Source: a virus. Taken from it: a stretch of 33,782 bases of DNA. Shown here piece after piece: positions 16,978-24,287 of the stretch (positions within the stretch are counted from its first letter, which is position 1; each line of letters begins with the position of its first letter). Under the pieces are notes generated by a model. The model worked only from the letters and a program-made list of their open reading frames with translations. It ran no database searches and was not told the origin of the DNA. A program made the position numbers and the translations under genes. The stretch spans positions 1 to 33,782 of the IMG/VR virus record IMGVR_UViG_3300003885_000051. One strand, given 5' to 3'.

Positions 16978-17997
16978 TTACTTAGATACTAATGATTTAA
17001 TTTTTAGTAATTCATCCAAAATATTCTGGTTTGCATTACTATCAACTTCTATAATAGCTTGTTTTTCTTCAAATTGCATACTTTTTACAATGTGTTCTAC
17101 AGCTCCCTTGGTGAATACTCCTGCTTTCAACATTGCTTTTGAACATTCAGTTGAATCGAACTCTTTAACATTATCGACTGTGTAAAATTGTTTTTCTTCA
17201 CCGACGAACGGGGATGTCATGCTTGCTTTCGCAAAATACCGTTCTAAGTGTTTGATAGCATTAACTTTGTCTTTATCATCTAAGTTCTTTACTTCTTCGG
17301 CTGCGTTAATTAGTGCGTCCGGGAATACAACTAAATTGCCACCAATGTTATCAGCTATCAATAACGAATAATCAGATCCTTTTCGAATTATATAAGCATT
17401 ATCTTGTGTTTTTGTTTCGTTTACATGTTTAATTGCTTCAACACCATTCCATTCACGGTCTTTATTGGCAATTGGTAAGTCTGTGAATTCTGATATTGAT
17501 TTTACAGATGTAACTTGTGCGTTTGGATTTGCTGGCTCTCTCACAAGTGAAAACTCCCATATTGTTGCTTTAGTAATGGTTCGTATTTCTTCTTTTTCAT
17601 CCATTTCGTATTTATCAACTGAAAAACCGATAGAAAAATCAGTTAATACATCTTGCTTTGCAAGCGAATACATTTCCCTGCCTTCTTGAATTTCAAGGTT
17701 AATTTCCCCCTCAATAAATATTCCGTTACCATCTTCATATACTTTATCAATAGGGAACCCACCAACAAGATTATTATGCTGGTTTTGGAATCGTATTTGC
17801 CTAGCTCTTTGCTTATGGTCGTTAATTGAATCAAGGAAAGCCCCTTTGACGAATTGATCTTTAACACCCCACATATCCCCTCTGTCAATGTCAAACGTTG
17901 CGCCGTAGCCAGATATAATACCGACCTTAACGCCATTACGCTCCTCTTCATGAGCTTTCGTTAATCTTCCGCCTAGGCATTTAGTTTCAATATTCAT
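16978..17997 (-). CDS. Prohead protease (HK97 family) with long C-terminal extension
   Basis: A 339-residue protein. Residues 1-165 match the HK97 prohead protease family (U35): GYGATFDIDRGDMWGVKDQF, the catalytic His in NQHNN (H74) and the catalytic Ser in LTDFSIGF (S122), followed by WEFSLVREPANPNAQVTSV. The protease removes the delta domain of the capsid protein during maturation. Residues about 170-339 form an extension, longer than the minimal protease, with YIIRKGSDYSLLIADNIGG and a C-terminal FDSTECSKAMLKAGVFTKGA region; this may act as an internal scaffold. The gene precedes the capsid gene by a 94-nt spacer. Confidence 0.9.
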   Translation of the reverse strand: MNIETKCLGGRLTKAHEEERNGVKVGIISGYGATFDIDRGDMWGVKDQFVKGAFLDSINDHKQRARQIRFQNQHNNLVGGFPIDKVYEDGNGIFIEGEINLEIQEGREMYSLAKQDVLTDFSIGFSVDKYEMDEKEEIRTITKATIWEFSLVREPANPNAQVTSVKSISEFTDLPIANKDREWNGVEAIKHVNETKTQDNAYIIRKGSDYSLLIADNIGGNLVVFPDALINAAEEVKNLDDKDKVNAIKHLERYFAKASMTSPFVGEEKQFYTVDNVKEFDSTECSKAMLKAGVFTKGAVEHIVKSMQFEEKQAIIEVDSNANQNILDELLKIKSLVSK

Positions 17998-18007
17998 ATA
18001 GTTTCCT

Positions 18008-18862
18008 TTAAAGCTGATCTTGAATTGATAATAGTAATTCTTGTGAATTTCGACGTTCTGCGTACACTTCTGTTTTTGCTACTACTGAGGCGCATCTGCA
18101 GTTAATCACGTTACCCAAACTTGCCCCTTGACTCATGTCGCCCGGTATATTGAGTTTCTCACCACCAACAGTATAGGGTTCGTTGTACATAACAACTTGA
18201 CCGTCAGCTAATCTATGCGGATCTCTAACTAGATTATCACCAACTGATGTCCATTCTTTGTTAACACCGACTTCTTTATTAGTTCCGGCTAATACGCTCG
18301 GGTCTTGACCTATCAGTACATCGGTTTCGGTAGCTTTTGCTGTTTCAGCCGCTACTTGAGTTTCATAACTTGCTATTCCTGGTGCCCGGCCTTTTAACTT
18401 TCGATTTAGGATGGCTCCTGATGTCGTCGCTTGTTCGCGTTTCGACATCGGCTTACCAGCAAGGGATTGTTCGTCGGCAATCAGGCTGGTTTGTTTAATA
18501 GCATCGTCAATATCAACTTGATTAGATATGGATATGATTGATGACTGCTCTCCGGAACGTGCTAAGTAAAAAATTGCCAGGGCTGAGGCTATTACACCTA
18601 ATTCGTCTTGCGATATCGGTATATCTTCTGGTAAATCTGGAATCATTCGATTACTAAACTCATTGCCGACTATTTCGTAATGTTCGTTTAGTATCTTTTC
18701 TACGTCTTTTCTGTAACGTTCTGCATTTAATGTTTGATTTGCTTCAAACGCAACTATCTGGTCTCTAGCCATACCTCTATTTAAGCTGTTTAGCTTTTTG
18801 AGTATGATTTTCTCGAATTTGAGCTTATCGGTTAAATCTTGTCTGGCTTGGTGGTTGGACAT
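18008..18862 (-). CDS. MuF-type minor head protein (SPP1 gp7 family)
   Basis: A 284-residue head morphogenesis protein. The C-terminal region has the family's signature order: EWTSVGDNLVRDPHRLADGQ (residues 206-225), PYTVGGEKLNIPGD and a final INCRCASVV. These correspond to Mu gpF / SPP1 gp7, a minor capsid protein bound to the portal and injected or retained near the DNA exit. The N-terminal 100 residues are helical. No toxin domain is fused behind the MuF core, unlike some polymorphic MuF proteins. The start overlaps the stop of the 58-residue gene (TAATG at 18860-18864). Confidence 0.87.
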   Translation of the reverse strand: MSNHQARQDLTDKLKFEKIILKKLNSLNRGMARDQIVAFEANQTLNAERYRKDVEKILNEHYEIVGNEFSNRMIPDLPEDIPISQDELGVIASALAIFYLARSGEQSSIISISNQVDIDDAIKQTSLIADEQSLAGKPMSKREQATTSGAILNRKLKGRAPGIASYETQVAAETAKATETDVLIGQDPSVLAGTNKEVGVNKEWTSVGDNLVRDPHRLADGQVVMYNEPYTVGGEKLNIPGDMSQGASLGNVINCRCASVVAKTEVYAERRNSQELLLSIQDQL

Positions 18863-19038
18863 TAATCACTCATATCAATAACTGTGAAATTCTCAGGACC
18901 TAATCCGCCATTCCGTGGATCGTCAATCATTGCCTGAGCCAATTTTTTAGTAGGGTAGTGGAAAATAGCTCCACGAGAGTCGACCAGATATGTTTTAATG
19001 CCTTTTTCTTTTCTAACTAATATTGCAAAGTGTTTCAT
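18862..19038 (-). CDS. Hypothetical 58-residue protein
   Basis: A small ORF starting MKHFAILVRKEKGIKTYLVD and ending ENFTVIDMSD. The ATG overlaps the stop of the 64-residue gene (TAATG) and its own stop overlaps the MuF ATG (TAATG), so translation is coupled on both sides, which supports it as real. The composition is mixed, with a predicted short beta-beta-alpha arrangement. The family was not recognised. It sits inside the portal-MuF interval. Confidence 0.7.
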   Translation of the reverse strand: MKHFAILVRKEKGIKTYLVDSRGAIFHYPTKKLAQAMIDDPRNGGLGPENFTVIDMSD

Positions 19039-19232
19039 TAAATAACCTCTAATGGAGTTTTATATTCTTTTATATCTTCTTTTAAATCGTCCCTATAATA
19101 TTCAAGATCATCATATATCCGTCCGCTTGATTCGTTTTGTACGTTGTTTTCTCTCATTATTAAAAGTAATTGTTCAATACCGTCGCAAACTTTCGTTATT
19201 TCTTCTACTTTTTTAACTTCATTCTCAGTCAT
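19038..19232 (-). CDS. Hypothetical 64-residue acidic helical protein
   Basis: A small, strongly charged protein, MTENEVKKVEEITKVCDGIE at the start, followed by a Leu-rich helix and a D/E/Y-rich second half (YDDLEYYRDDLKEDIKEYK). Two helices, possibly a coiled coil, are predicted. There is no membrane segment. The ATG overlaps the stop of the 141-residue gene (ATGA). The family was not recognised; it may act with its neighbours in an unknown step. Confidence 0.65.
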   Translation of the reverse strand: MTENEVKKVEEITKVCDGIEQLLLIMRENNVQNESSGRIYDDLEYYRDDLKEDIKEYKTPLEVI

Positions 19233-19654
19233 ATTGTTAGCTCGGTCGCCGTGTAATTAATATTATTAATATTATCGCGGTAGTAGAATATTGTTAGATC
19301 TCCGTTAACGGGTTCTAAATAATCAACAAATATTTCTGTGACAAATTCATTTCGTTTATTTTCGACGCTGTTAATGGCTTCATCTTTAGTTTTATAGAAA
19401 TCGAGAATCAACGTGCTATCCATAACGCATTTTTCTTTGTTTGATATTCCCCGAACCCATAACCTTTCTAATTCGCTGGTTTTTTTGATGCTGTACTGTA
19501 TATGAAGTCCACCTTTGTTCTTATTCTGAACAATAAGCTCGATCATTTCTTTTTGTGCAGAAAATAACTTGTCATAAAAGCAAGGCTCACCGTATATTCT
19601 TGTGAAACATGTCGCGCCACTCAGATGCTCTTCTGTTATTACATATTGTGTCAT
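19229..19654 (-). CDS. Hypothetical 141-residue protein after the portal gene
   Basis: A mixed alpha/beta protein starting MTQYVITEEHLSGATCFTRI that does not match a head-protein family I know. Its stop and start are tight against the neighbours: the portal stop is at 19655, right before its ATG at 19654, and ATGA overlap joins it to the 64-residue gene. The composition is rich in Asn, Lys and Ile. It does not look virion-like. It could be a cargo (morron-like) gene within the head operon; this is a guess from position. Confidence 0.65.
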   Translation of the reverse strand: MTQYVITEEHLSGATCFTRIYGEPCFYDKLFSAQKEMIELIVQNKNKGGLHIQYSIKKTSELERLWVRGISNKEKCVMDSTLILDFYKTKDEAINSVENKRNEFVTEIFVDYLEPVNGDLTIFYYRDNINNINYTATELTI

Positions 19655-20929
19655 TTATTTATCCCTCACTAATTTAGGTTCGTCTTTAAATATGTCGGTC
19701 GCTATTGGCATCATTGATGATGAAATATATACTTCGTCTCCACCTTCTACATCCTCACGGCCCACCATAGCGCGTAATTCGTTAAGTGATTCAATATTTA
19801 ATTCTTTACGTAGTTTTAAATTCTCATTCCTACGACTTTCTAAGGCTGTAATTTTATCAGGATTGTAAGTGATTTTAACTTTTGTTACATCTAAGCCATA
19901 TCGCGGGACCAGTAATTGAGACAGCCCGGAAAACAGTCTATCAGCTAGCGGTAGTACTGCGTCATCATATAAAGCCAGTTTAGCAGCAGCATAATTATTG
20001 AATGTTGATGCATCGGTAGTAACTAATGGCAACGGTACTTTGTATTGCAAAGCTACAGCTCTTTGTGCCATTTGCTGCATGTTTACAAAATCCATATCTT
20101 TGTTGCTCGTGCCCAATTCCTGAATATCAAGTTTGCCACCGGATGTTACGCCGATCGACCCGGCTTTGGTTGAACCTCCGTACTTTGTGTGTATCGCTGC
20201 TTCCGCTGCTTTGAATTCGTCTACACTTAAATCATCCTCAATATTGAATACTAACGATAATTTACCACCATTTTCCAAAAGTGCGACGTTATGAGCGTTA
20301 CCTTTGATGTGCTGTCTTGCTTCGGCACTCGCTGATCGTAATGGAGACATACCGCGTAATAATGAATTATGACGTGGCGAAAAATTACGGGTTTGCTTAA
20401 GCTCTTTCAAATTTCCTTGCAAATATCGAGCCTTGCTCTTTATCGTAATTAAATTGTATTGCCCTGGCATTGTGTTACCCGAGATTATCATTGATTGACT
20501 AATACCGCCTGTTCCTTCGTTAACTGACAAATTTGATGGGCTTATAGGCTGTAGTTCAAGCGGTGGCCTATTGACTCCGCCGATTGCAATAATTACTTCT
20601 TCGCCCGTTATTAAATAATCTTTTGCTAATGCTTCAAAAAACAGCTCTTTAGTATAGTAGGGGCTTGGAATATTCAATAAATCTAATATAGGATGCTTAG
20701 TCTCGAAAGAACCGTCGATTTCGAGTACCGGCGTAATCGATGCAAAAGCATCGGCTATCATATTAATCGGGATGCTAACTGCTGTCGAACTTTCATATAA
20801 TGCGAGTGCTGAAGCAGCCGTGGTAGCGTGTCCTTGCATGCCAAAGCTAAAAAATTTACCTAGCTCATCATTTAATCCTAGAACAACTGAATTTGAATGT
20901 GACTTTTTCTCCCAGAATTTCCAATTCAC
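19655..20929 (-). CDS. Portal protein, HK97 family
   Basis: A 424-residue portal protein starting at GTG 20929, with AGGA 11 nt upstream; the start MNWKFWEKK is typical. Family segments include ALALYESSTAVSIPINMIAD (residues 40-59), the central LRGMSPLRSASAEARQHI, and the C-terminal DFVNMQQMAQRAVALQYKVP with an F-N-N-Y motif followed by ALYDDAVLPLADRLFSGL. Twelve copies would form the ring through which DNA is packaged and ejected. It starts 1 nt after the stop of the terminase C-terminal frame (TAG at 20931-20933), supporting that frame as real coding sequence. Confidence 0.92.
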   Translation of the reverse strand: MNWKFWEKKSHSNSVVLGLNDELGKFFSFGMQGHATTAASALALYESSTAVSIPINMIADAFASITPVLEIDGSFETKHPILDLLNIPSPYYTKELFFEALAKDYLITGEEVIIAIGGVNRPPLELQPISPSNLSVNEGTGGISQSMIISGNTMPGQYNLITIKSKARYLQGNLKELKQTRNFSPRHNSLLRGMSPLRSASAEARQHIKGNAHNVALLENGGKLSLVFNIEDDLSVDEFKAAEAAIHTKYGGSTKAGSIGVTSGGKLDIQELGTSNKDMDFVNMQQMAQRAVALQYKVPLPLVTTDASTFNNYAAAKLALYDDAVLPLADRLFSGLSQLLVPRYGLDVTKVKITYNPDKITALESRRNENLKLRKELNIESLNELRAMVGREDVEGGDEVYISSSMMPIATDIFKDEPKLVRDK

Positions 20930-20930
20930 G

Positions 20931-21344
20931 CTACATTGTTCCTATATTCGTTCTTGTTTGGCTTTTGACCATTAAATATGTTAATCCCCAGACTAATGCG
21001 TCTAGTCTGTCGGGTGAACCGGTTGAATTCTCTGGTTCCCATTGCGTTAATTCTTCTTCAAGATCTGGCATTGCTTCTAAATGGGTTACTGAACACTGTG
21101 AATACTCATTAGTTTCATATAATGCTGCTACCGGCTCAGCTCTTGCGAATTTACCTTTACTTGCATGGACTTTAACAACTTTAACATTAGGGTCGATATT
21201 TTTAATGACATCTTCTACTAAATCGCCACCCTGATTAACTTCGGCAACTATAGCGTTTGCATTATATGCATAATAAGCGTTAACAGCTCTTTGTGCCCAT
21301 TTTTTGGTTGATTCTTTTTTAGATAGATCAGCTTGAACTACAGA
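20931..21344 (-). CDS. Large terminase, C-terminal nuclease half, in a shifted frame
   Basis: This frame has no start codon at its left part and continues the large terminase in the +1 frame. It reads ...VVQADLSKKESTKKWAQRAV, then ANAIVAEVNQGGDLVED, VHASKGKFARAEPVAALYE, LEEELTQWEP and finally SPDRLDALVWGLTY. These are the conserved C-terminal segments of large terminases, including the RNase H-like nuclease acidic residues (D-L-V, and the final D-A). The frame is closed upstream by TAG at 21345-21347. The N-terminal half ends in the 0 frame at 21328. See the finding on the split. Confidence 0.85.
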   Translation of the reverse strand, partial: SVVQADLSKKESTKKWAQRAVNAYYAYNANAIVAEVNQGGDLVEDVIKNIDPNVKVVKVHASKGKFARAEPVAALYETNEYSQCSVTHLEAMPDLEEELTQWEPENSTGSPDRLDALVWGLTYLMVKSQTRTNIGTM

Positions 21345-22314
21345 CTACTATTCCACACGTATCGCTATTTTTGTTGTTTGATACAATCGGATCAACTGCA
21401 ATAACTGTTCTGACAATCTCTCCGTACGGTTTATCGCGGGCATCCTTGATCATTTTATCAGACCAAAGCGCGCCTTCTGCCGCTACTCTGTCTTTGCCAT
21501 CCCAAATATTGTTGTATTTCGATACTGGCCACATTTTTTTATTTCTGAGCCTTTTTTTCTCAAGGACTTCAGGAAACCAAAAATTATCTGTGTAATGCAT
21601 CTGAATTATCATGATTGTATCATCTTCATAATATCGATGTTTTTTTAGCTCTTTTTCGTAAGGCTTCAAATGTTCGACGCTAATTGGGTCGGTTACTTTA
21701 CCTCTGTTTAACGTATACCAGATTTCTGACCCTTTCTTTCTGGCGGTTGGTTCGATTATCTCAAGTGATTTTTCGCTAATTACCTCGGCTTCTTCTATCC
21801 AGAAATCATCGAAGTCATCCATTGACTTAATGCCGGTTGGGTTACGTGCTATCCCTCGATATTTAACTGATCCACCATTTTCATGTAAAATTCGTTTTTC
21901 TTGTATCTCGAATCCGTAAAAGTTTAATTCTCGTATTTTCTTGGAAATTAAGGAATGTACTGAATCCTCTATTGTTGTCTGGAATTCTCTGAACGCGCCT
22001 ACTTTATGGCCGTAGTCTTTGACTCTGGCTGACATTATTGTTGAGACTGTTTCACTCTTGCTTGACCCTCGTCCACCGTCCAATATCTTAATAGGCTTTG
22101 GTATTATCAAAGCCCGTTCTGCTACTTCGGGTATATTGACGTCCGGTACCATATCAACTTCTACGAACTCACCATCCTGGTCTTGCCAGCATCGAACTAA
22201 TTTACCGGTTTTAGACACTATCCCATAAACAGTCATTCGCTTTGACTTTCGACGTTGCTGCTCAATTACCGCTGCCGCTTTCATTTCTAACTCTTGTCTA
22301 GCTGCTGATGGCAT
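21328..22314 (-). CDS. Large terminase, N-terminal ATPase half (frame ends early)
   Basis: A 328-residue product with a ~70-residue N-terminal extension before the motor. Walker A is GGRGSSKS (residues 80-87) and the Walker B-like motif is DDFWIEEAE (169-177). The start of the nuclease domain, AVDPIVSNNKNSDTCGIVV (306-324), is present with D308, but the frame then ends (CSSS, stop). The rest of the nuclease domain is in the +1 frame at 20931-21344. A full protein would be about 460 residues. It packages DNA into proheads through the portal and cuts the concatemer. The gene overlaps the small terminase by 17 nt. Confidence 0.88.
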   Translation of the reverse strand: MPSAARQELEMKAAAVIEQQRRKSKRMTVYGIVSKTGKLVRCWQDQDGEFVEVDMVPDVNIPEVAERALIIPKPIKILDGGRGSSKSETVSTIMSARVKDYGHKVGAFREFQTTIEDSVHSLISKKIRELNFYGFEIQEKRILHENGGSVKYRGIARNPTGIKSMDDFDDFWIEEAEVISEKSLEIIEPTARKKGSEIWYTLNRGKVTDPISVEHLKPYEKELKKHRYYEDDTIMIIQMHYTDNFWFPEVLEKKRLRNKKMWPVSKYNNIWDGKDRVAAEGALWSDKMIKDARDKPYGEIVRTVIAVDPIVSNNKNSDTCGIVVCSSS

Positions 22315-22792
22315 CGATTATGTCTTGTAGTTCCTGGTCTGATAGTCCGGTTAGGTTGATTGCACCTAAATGTTTAGTTTGGTCAATCATTAGCCCGTGT
22401 AACTTTGCCTTCACACTGCTTGAGCCTGTCATGTTCGCGGGTTGCTTTAGTTTCTTTGCCATATTAAAAGACTCGTAAAGTTCCTGACTGATTGTCTCAA
22501 CGGTTACTAAGTGGTTTTGCGTTGATAGTTCCTGTAATTCCTTAATCCTTGATTGGACTTTGACGTTATTGAAAGCCCTTGCTGATAATTCCCATATAGA
22601 TTTAGTGGTAGATTTGCTGTTTGGATGAAGTGCTCTATATGCATCTGATTGATTACCATGATGTAGTATATAAGCTTGTGCTAATTCTTCCTGCTTCTGT
22701 GTTAGTCCTTGCTTTGTCTTTGGCTTGCCGCGTGGCTTTGCTTTCTTCTTACTGACTCCTTTCTTTTTAGCTGATTTCTTTTTAGTTGCCAT
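22298..22792 (-). CDS. Terminase small subunit (Terminase_2 type)
   Basis: A 164-residue protein. After a very Lys-rich tail (residues 1-28) comes GLTQKQEELAQAYILHHGNQ (29-48) followed by SDAYRALHP, the N-terminal HTH of the Terminase_2 small-subunit family. Next come a W-E-L-S helix and an oligomerisation helical region (70-130). The C-terminus has LSDQELQDIIDAISS, typical of these proteins. It recognises pac or cos DNA and stimulates the large subunit, whose ATG overlaps by 17 nt. The basic tail may add nonspecific DNA binding. Confidence 0.88.
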   Translation of the reverse strand: MATKKKSAKKKGVSKKKAKPRGKPKTKQGLTQKQEELAQAYILHHGNQSDAYRALHPNSKSTTKSIWELSARAFNNVKVQSRIKELQELSTQNHLVTVETISQELYESFNMAKKLKQPANMTGSSSVKAKLHGLMIDQTKHLGAINLTGLSDQELQDIIDAISS

Positions 22793-22804
22793 AATATGTC
22801 TTGT

Positions 22805-23014
22805 TTAATAATTTTTCGTTCTTTTTTTTGGTGGTATCGGCCTTTTGGGTATACTTCCACTATCGCCCATTAAATGACCTTGCTTTTCTGCTTTAAATTC
22901 AATTGTCATATTTACGTCAATATTGTGTATTTTTGGTGGCATGGCTGATGGCTTTGTGAATTTATTTATATAAACAGGTTTTAATAAAAAGGAGAATAAG
23001 CTCTTAATCATCAT
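22805..23014 (-). CDS. Hypothetical 69-residue protein
   Basis: A small basic protein starting MMIKSLFSFLLKPVYINKF and ending in a Pro/Lys-rich tail (IPKRPIPPKKRTKNY). The N-terminus is weakly hydrophobic, but there is no cysteine, hence no lipobox. It overlaps the upstream membrane-anchored gene by 11 nt. The family was not recognised. It lies just before the small terminase. Confidence 0.5.
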   Translation of the reverse strand: MMIKSLFSFLLKPVYINKFTKPSAMPPKIHNIDVNMTIEFKAEKQGHLMGDSGSIPKRPIPPKKRTKNY

Positions 23015-23480
23015 CTTTCCCGTGATCAGTTTTTTTACTTATACTTTCTTTTATTTCTCTTATTTGATTGTTAATAATATTATCAAACCTATCTAAATTA
23101 ACTTTAACTTCTGACTCTGCTTTTGGTGAGAAGTTAGAATAATATTTAACGCTTCTCTCCCTCTTTTTGCTATCATTATTGATTTCATCGTTTTCATTAT
23201 CATTTAGCTCGATGTCTTTGTGGTATTCAGTTTCCTTATTATCATCTTCACCATCGTTATATCGCTTCCCATCGCGCTTGCTGTCTTCATAGCCGTTACG
23301 CTTTGCTTGCTCTCGAAAATGTAAATCGTGTAATTCACTGTCTTTAATCAAGTTTTTAACATTTGACTGTAATATCAAATCTTGCATTTTTAATCGATTG
23401 AGTTGTTTACGCATTATTAGAATTATTATTAATAATGCTACTACTGCAATAATTAAGGGTGCTTGAGCTAATTCTGTCAT
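23004..23480 (-). CDS. Hypothetical membrane-anchored charged protein (i-spanin-like topology)
   Basis: A 158-residue protein with one N-terminal membrane segment (about residues 9-24: LIIAVVALLIIILIMR) followed by a long, highly charged region rich in D, E, K, N (66-115) and helical stretches. An N-in, C-out protein of this size could be an inner-membrane spanin (Rz-like), but no lipoprotein partner is seen, and it is far from the endolysin. It could equally be a scaffold for the fibre block. I keep it as unassigned. Confidence 0.6.
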   Translation of the reverse strand: MTELAQAPLIIAVVALLIIILIMRKQLNRLKMQDLILQSNVKNLIKDSELHDLHFREQAKRNGYEDSKRDGKRYNDGEDDNKETEYHKDIELNDNENDEINNDSKKRERSVKYYSNFSPKAESEVKVNLDRFDNIINNQIREIKESISKKTDHGKDDD

Positions 23481-23493
23481 AATATTTCCTCGG

Positions 23494-23841
23494 TTAATCA
23501 GGTACTACAGTAATTATTACTATTCCTGAAATTTCTTGTGATGGAATTGAATTTGTTAATATTGTTAATTTCACGCTATACGGGCTGTCAGCAACTACTC
23601 CGCTTGTATGTGAGAATATTACTGCCTGGCCTGCTGGTACCGTTTTATTTCCGATGATTAACTCAGTTAAGCTTATCGATATGTTGTTGATTACTAAGTC
23701 ATTTGTAACTTGTTCTTGAACGATCGGATTGCCCGTTATTATCTCATTAATGTCAAGTTGACCGGCGAACGAAACAGCAGAGTTTCGCTTGCCGCTGACC
23801 GTTCTGACCGGTCTTTCAGGTGCAGTACTTATTACAGGCAT
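23494..23841 (-). CDS. Probable fibre-tail adaptor-type protein (phiJL001 Gp77-like pattern)
   Basis: A 115-residue beta-rich protein. The pattern of an N-terminal segment with Pro/Arg (STAPERPVRTV), a central ISLTELIIGNKTVPAGQAVI and a C-terminal SPYSVKLTILTNSIPSQEI resembles small phage proteins proposed to link fibres to the tail, of the Gp77 type. This is a recalled resemblance, not a search result. Its stop is followed after a short gap by the membrane-anchored gene. The start overlaps the 143-residue gene by 1 nt (TAATG-like). Confidence 0.5.
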   Translation of the reverse strand: MPVISTAPERPVRTVSGKRNSAVSFAGQLDINEIITGNPIVQEQVTNDLVINNISISLTELIIGNKTVPAGQAVIFSHTSGVVADSPYSVKLTILTNSIPSQEISGIVIITVVPD

Positions 23842-24272
23842 TATGCAAACGTCAAACTAAATGCATCAACCGGAAATGTGGGGTCTGAACCTATATTTAT
23901 CGGTTTAGGAATTAACAAAGCTCCGTGAAAATACATATTACCACCGGTTATAGCTGACATAATTTTGTAATGCGTTACTGTTAACCAGTCTCCGGTCGGT
24001 ACCGGGTATACAATTTGAACAGCGTTTAAAAATTGTCCTGATGTTCCAGAGCTTGGACCAGTCGTGTTTCCGTGTGTGCCCTTCCAATTCGTATCTGAAG
24101 CTGGTAAGTTTACCCGCGCATAACTACCGCCGGCAACTTCCGTACCACCGCCTGCATCCGTTGGAGCTGATGTAAATAAAGCGATGTATAAATCGGTTAG
24201 TTTTGGTAATGGCGTTGATCTTATAAGATGATCGCCTACCGCGTTTTCCAGAAAATCTGACAGTGCAGCCAT
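23841..24272 (-). CDS. Conserved phage structural protein of the fibre region
   Basis: A 143-residue protein beginning AALSDFLENAVGDHLIRSTP and continuing LTDLYIALFTSAPTDAGGGT, then EVAGGSYARV. This N-terminal pattern (LSDYLEN..., VYVGLFTAAPTDAGGGTEV) is widespread in phages next to fibre genes, where it is called a tail fibre or minor virion protein. The exact role is not known to me. It would be virion-associated. The central part contains NAVQIVYPVPTGDWLTVTHY, also typical. Confidence 0.65.
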   Translation of the reverse strand: MAALSDFLENAVGDHLIRSTPLPKLTDLYIALFTSAPTDAGGGTEVAGGSYARVNLPASDTNWKGTHGNTTGPSSGTSGQFLNAVQIVYPVPTGDWLTVTHYKIMSAITGGNMYFHGALLIPKPINIGSDPTFPVDAFSLTFA

Positions 24273-24287
24273 GTTTAATACTCCTTA

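Noticed and set aside
17643-17951. Minus-strand open frame of 102 codons inside the prohead protease gene
   Set aside because: It is an out-of-phase shadow of the protease core; the protease frame has the catalytic His and Ser and is continuous.
20931-21344. Intron or homing endonuclease insertion in the large terminase
   Set aside because: The two halves overlap directly with no inserted sequence between the conserved segments; a small indel or recoding explains the split better.
22805-23480. Rz/Rz1 spanin pair
   Set aside because: The topology of the first protein fits, but the second has no cysteine or lipobox and the endolysin is about 22 kb away, so the call was not made.
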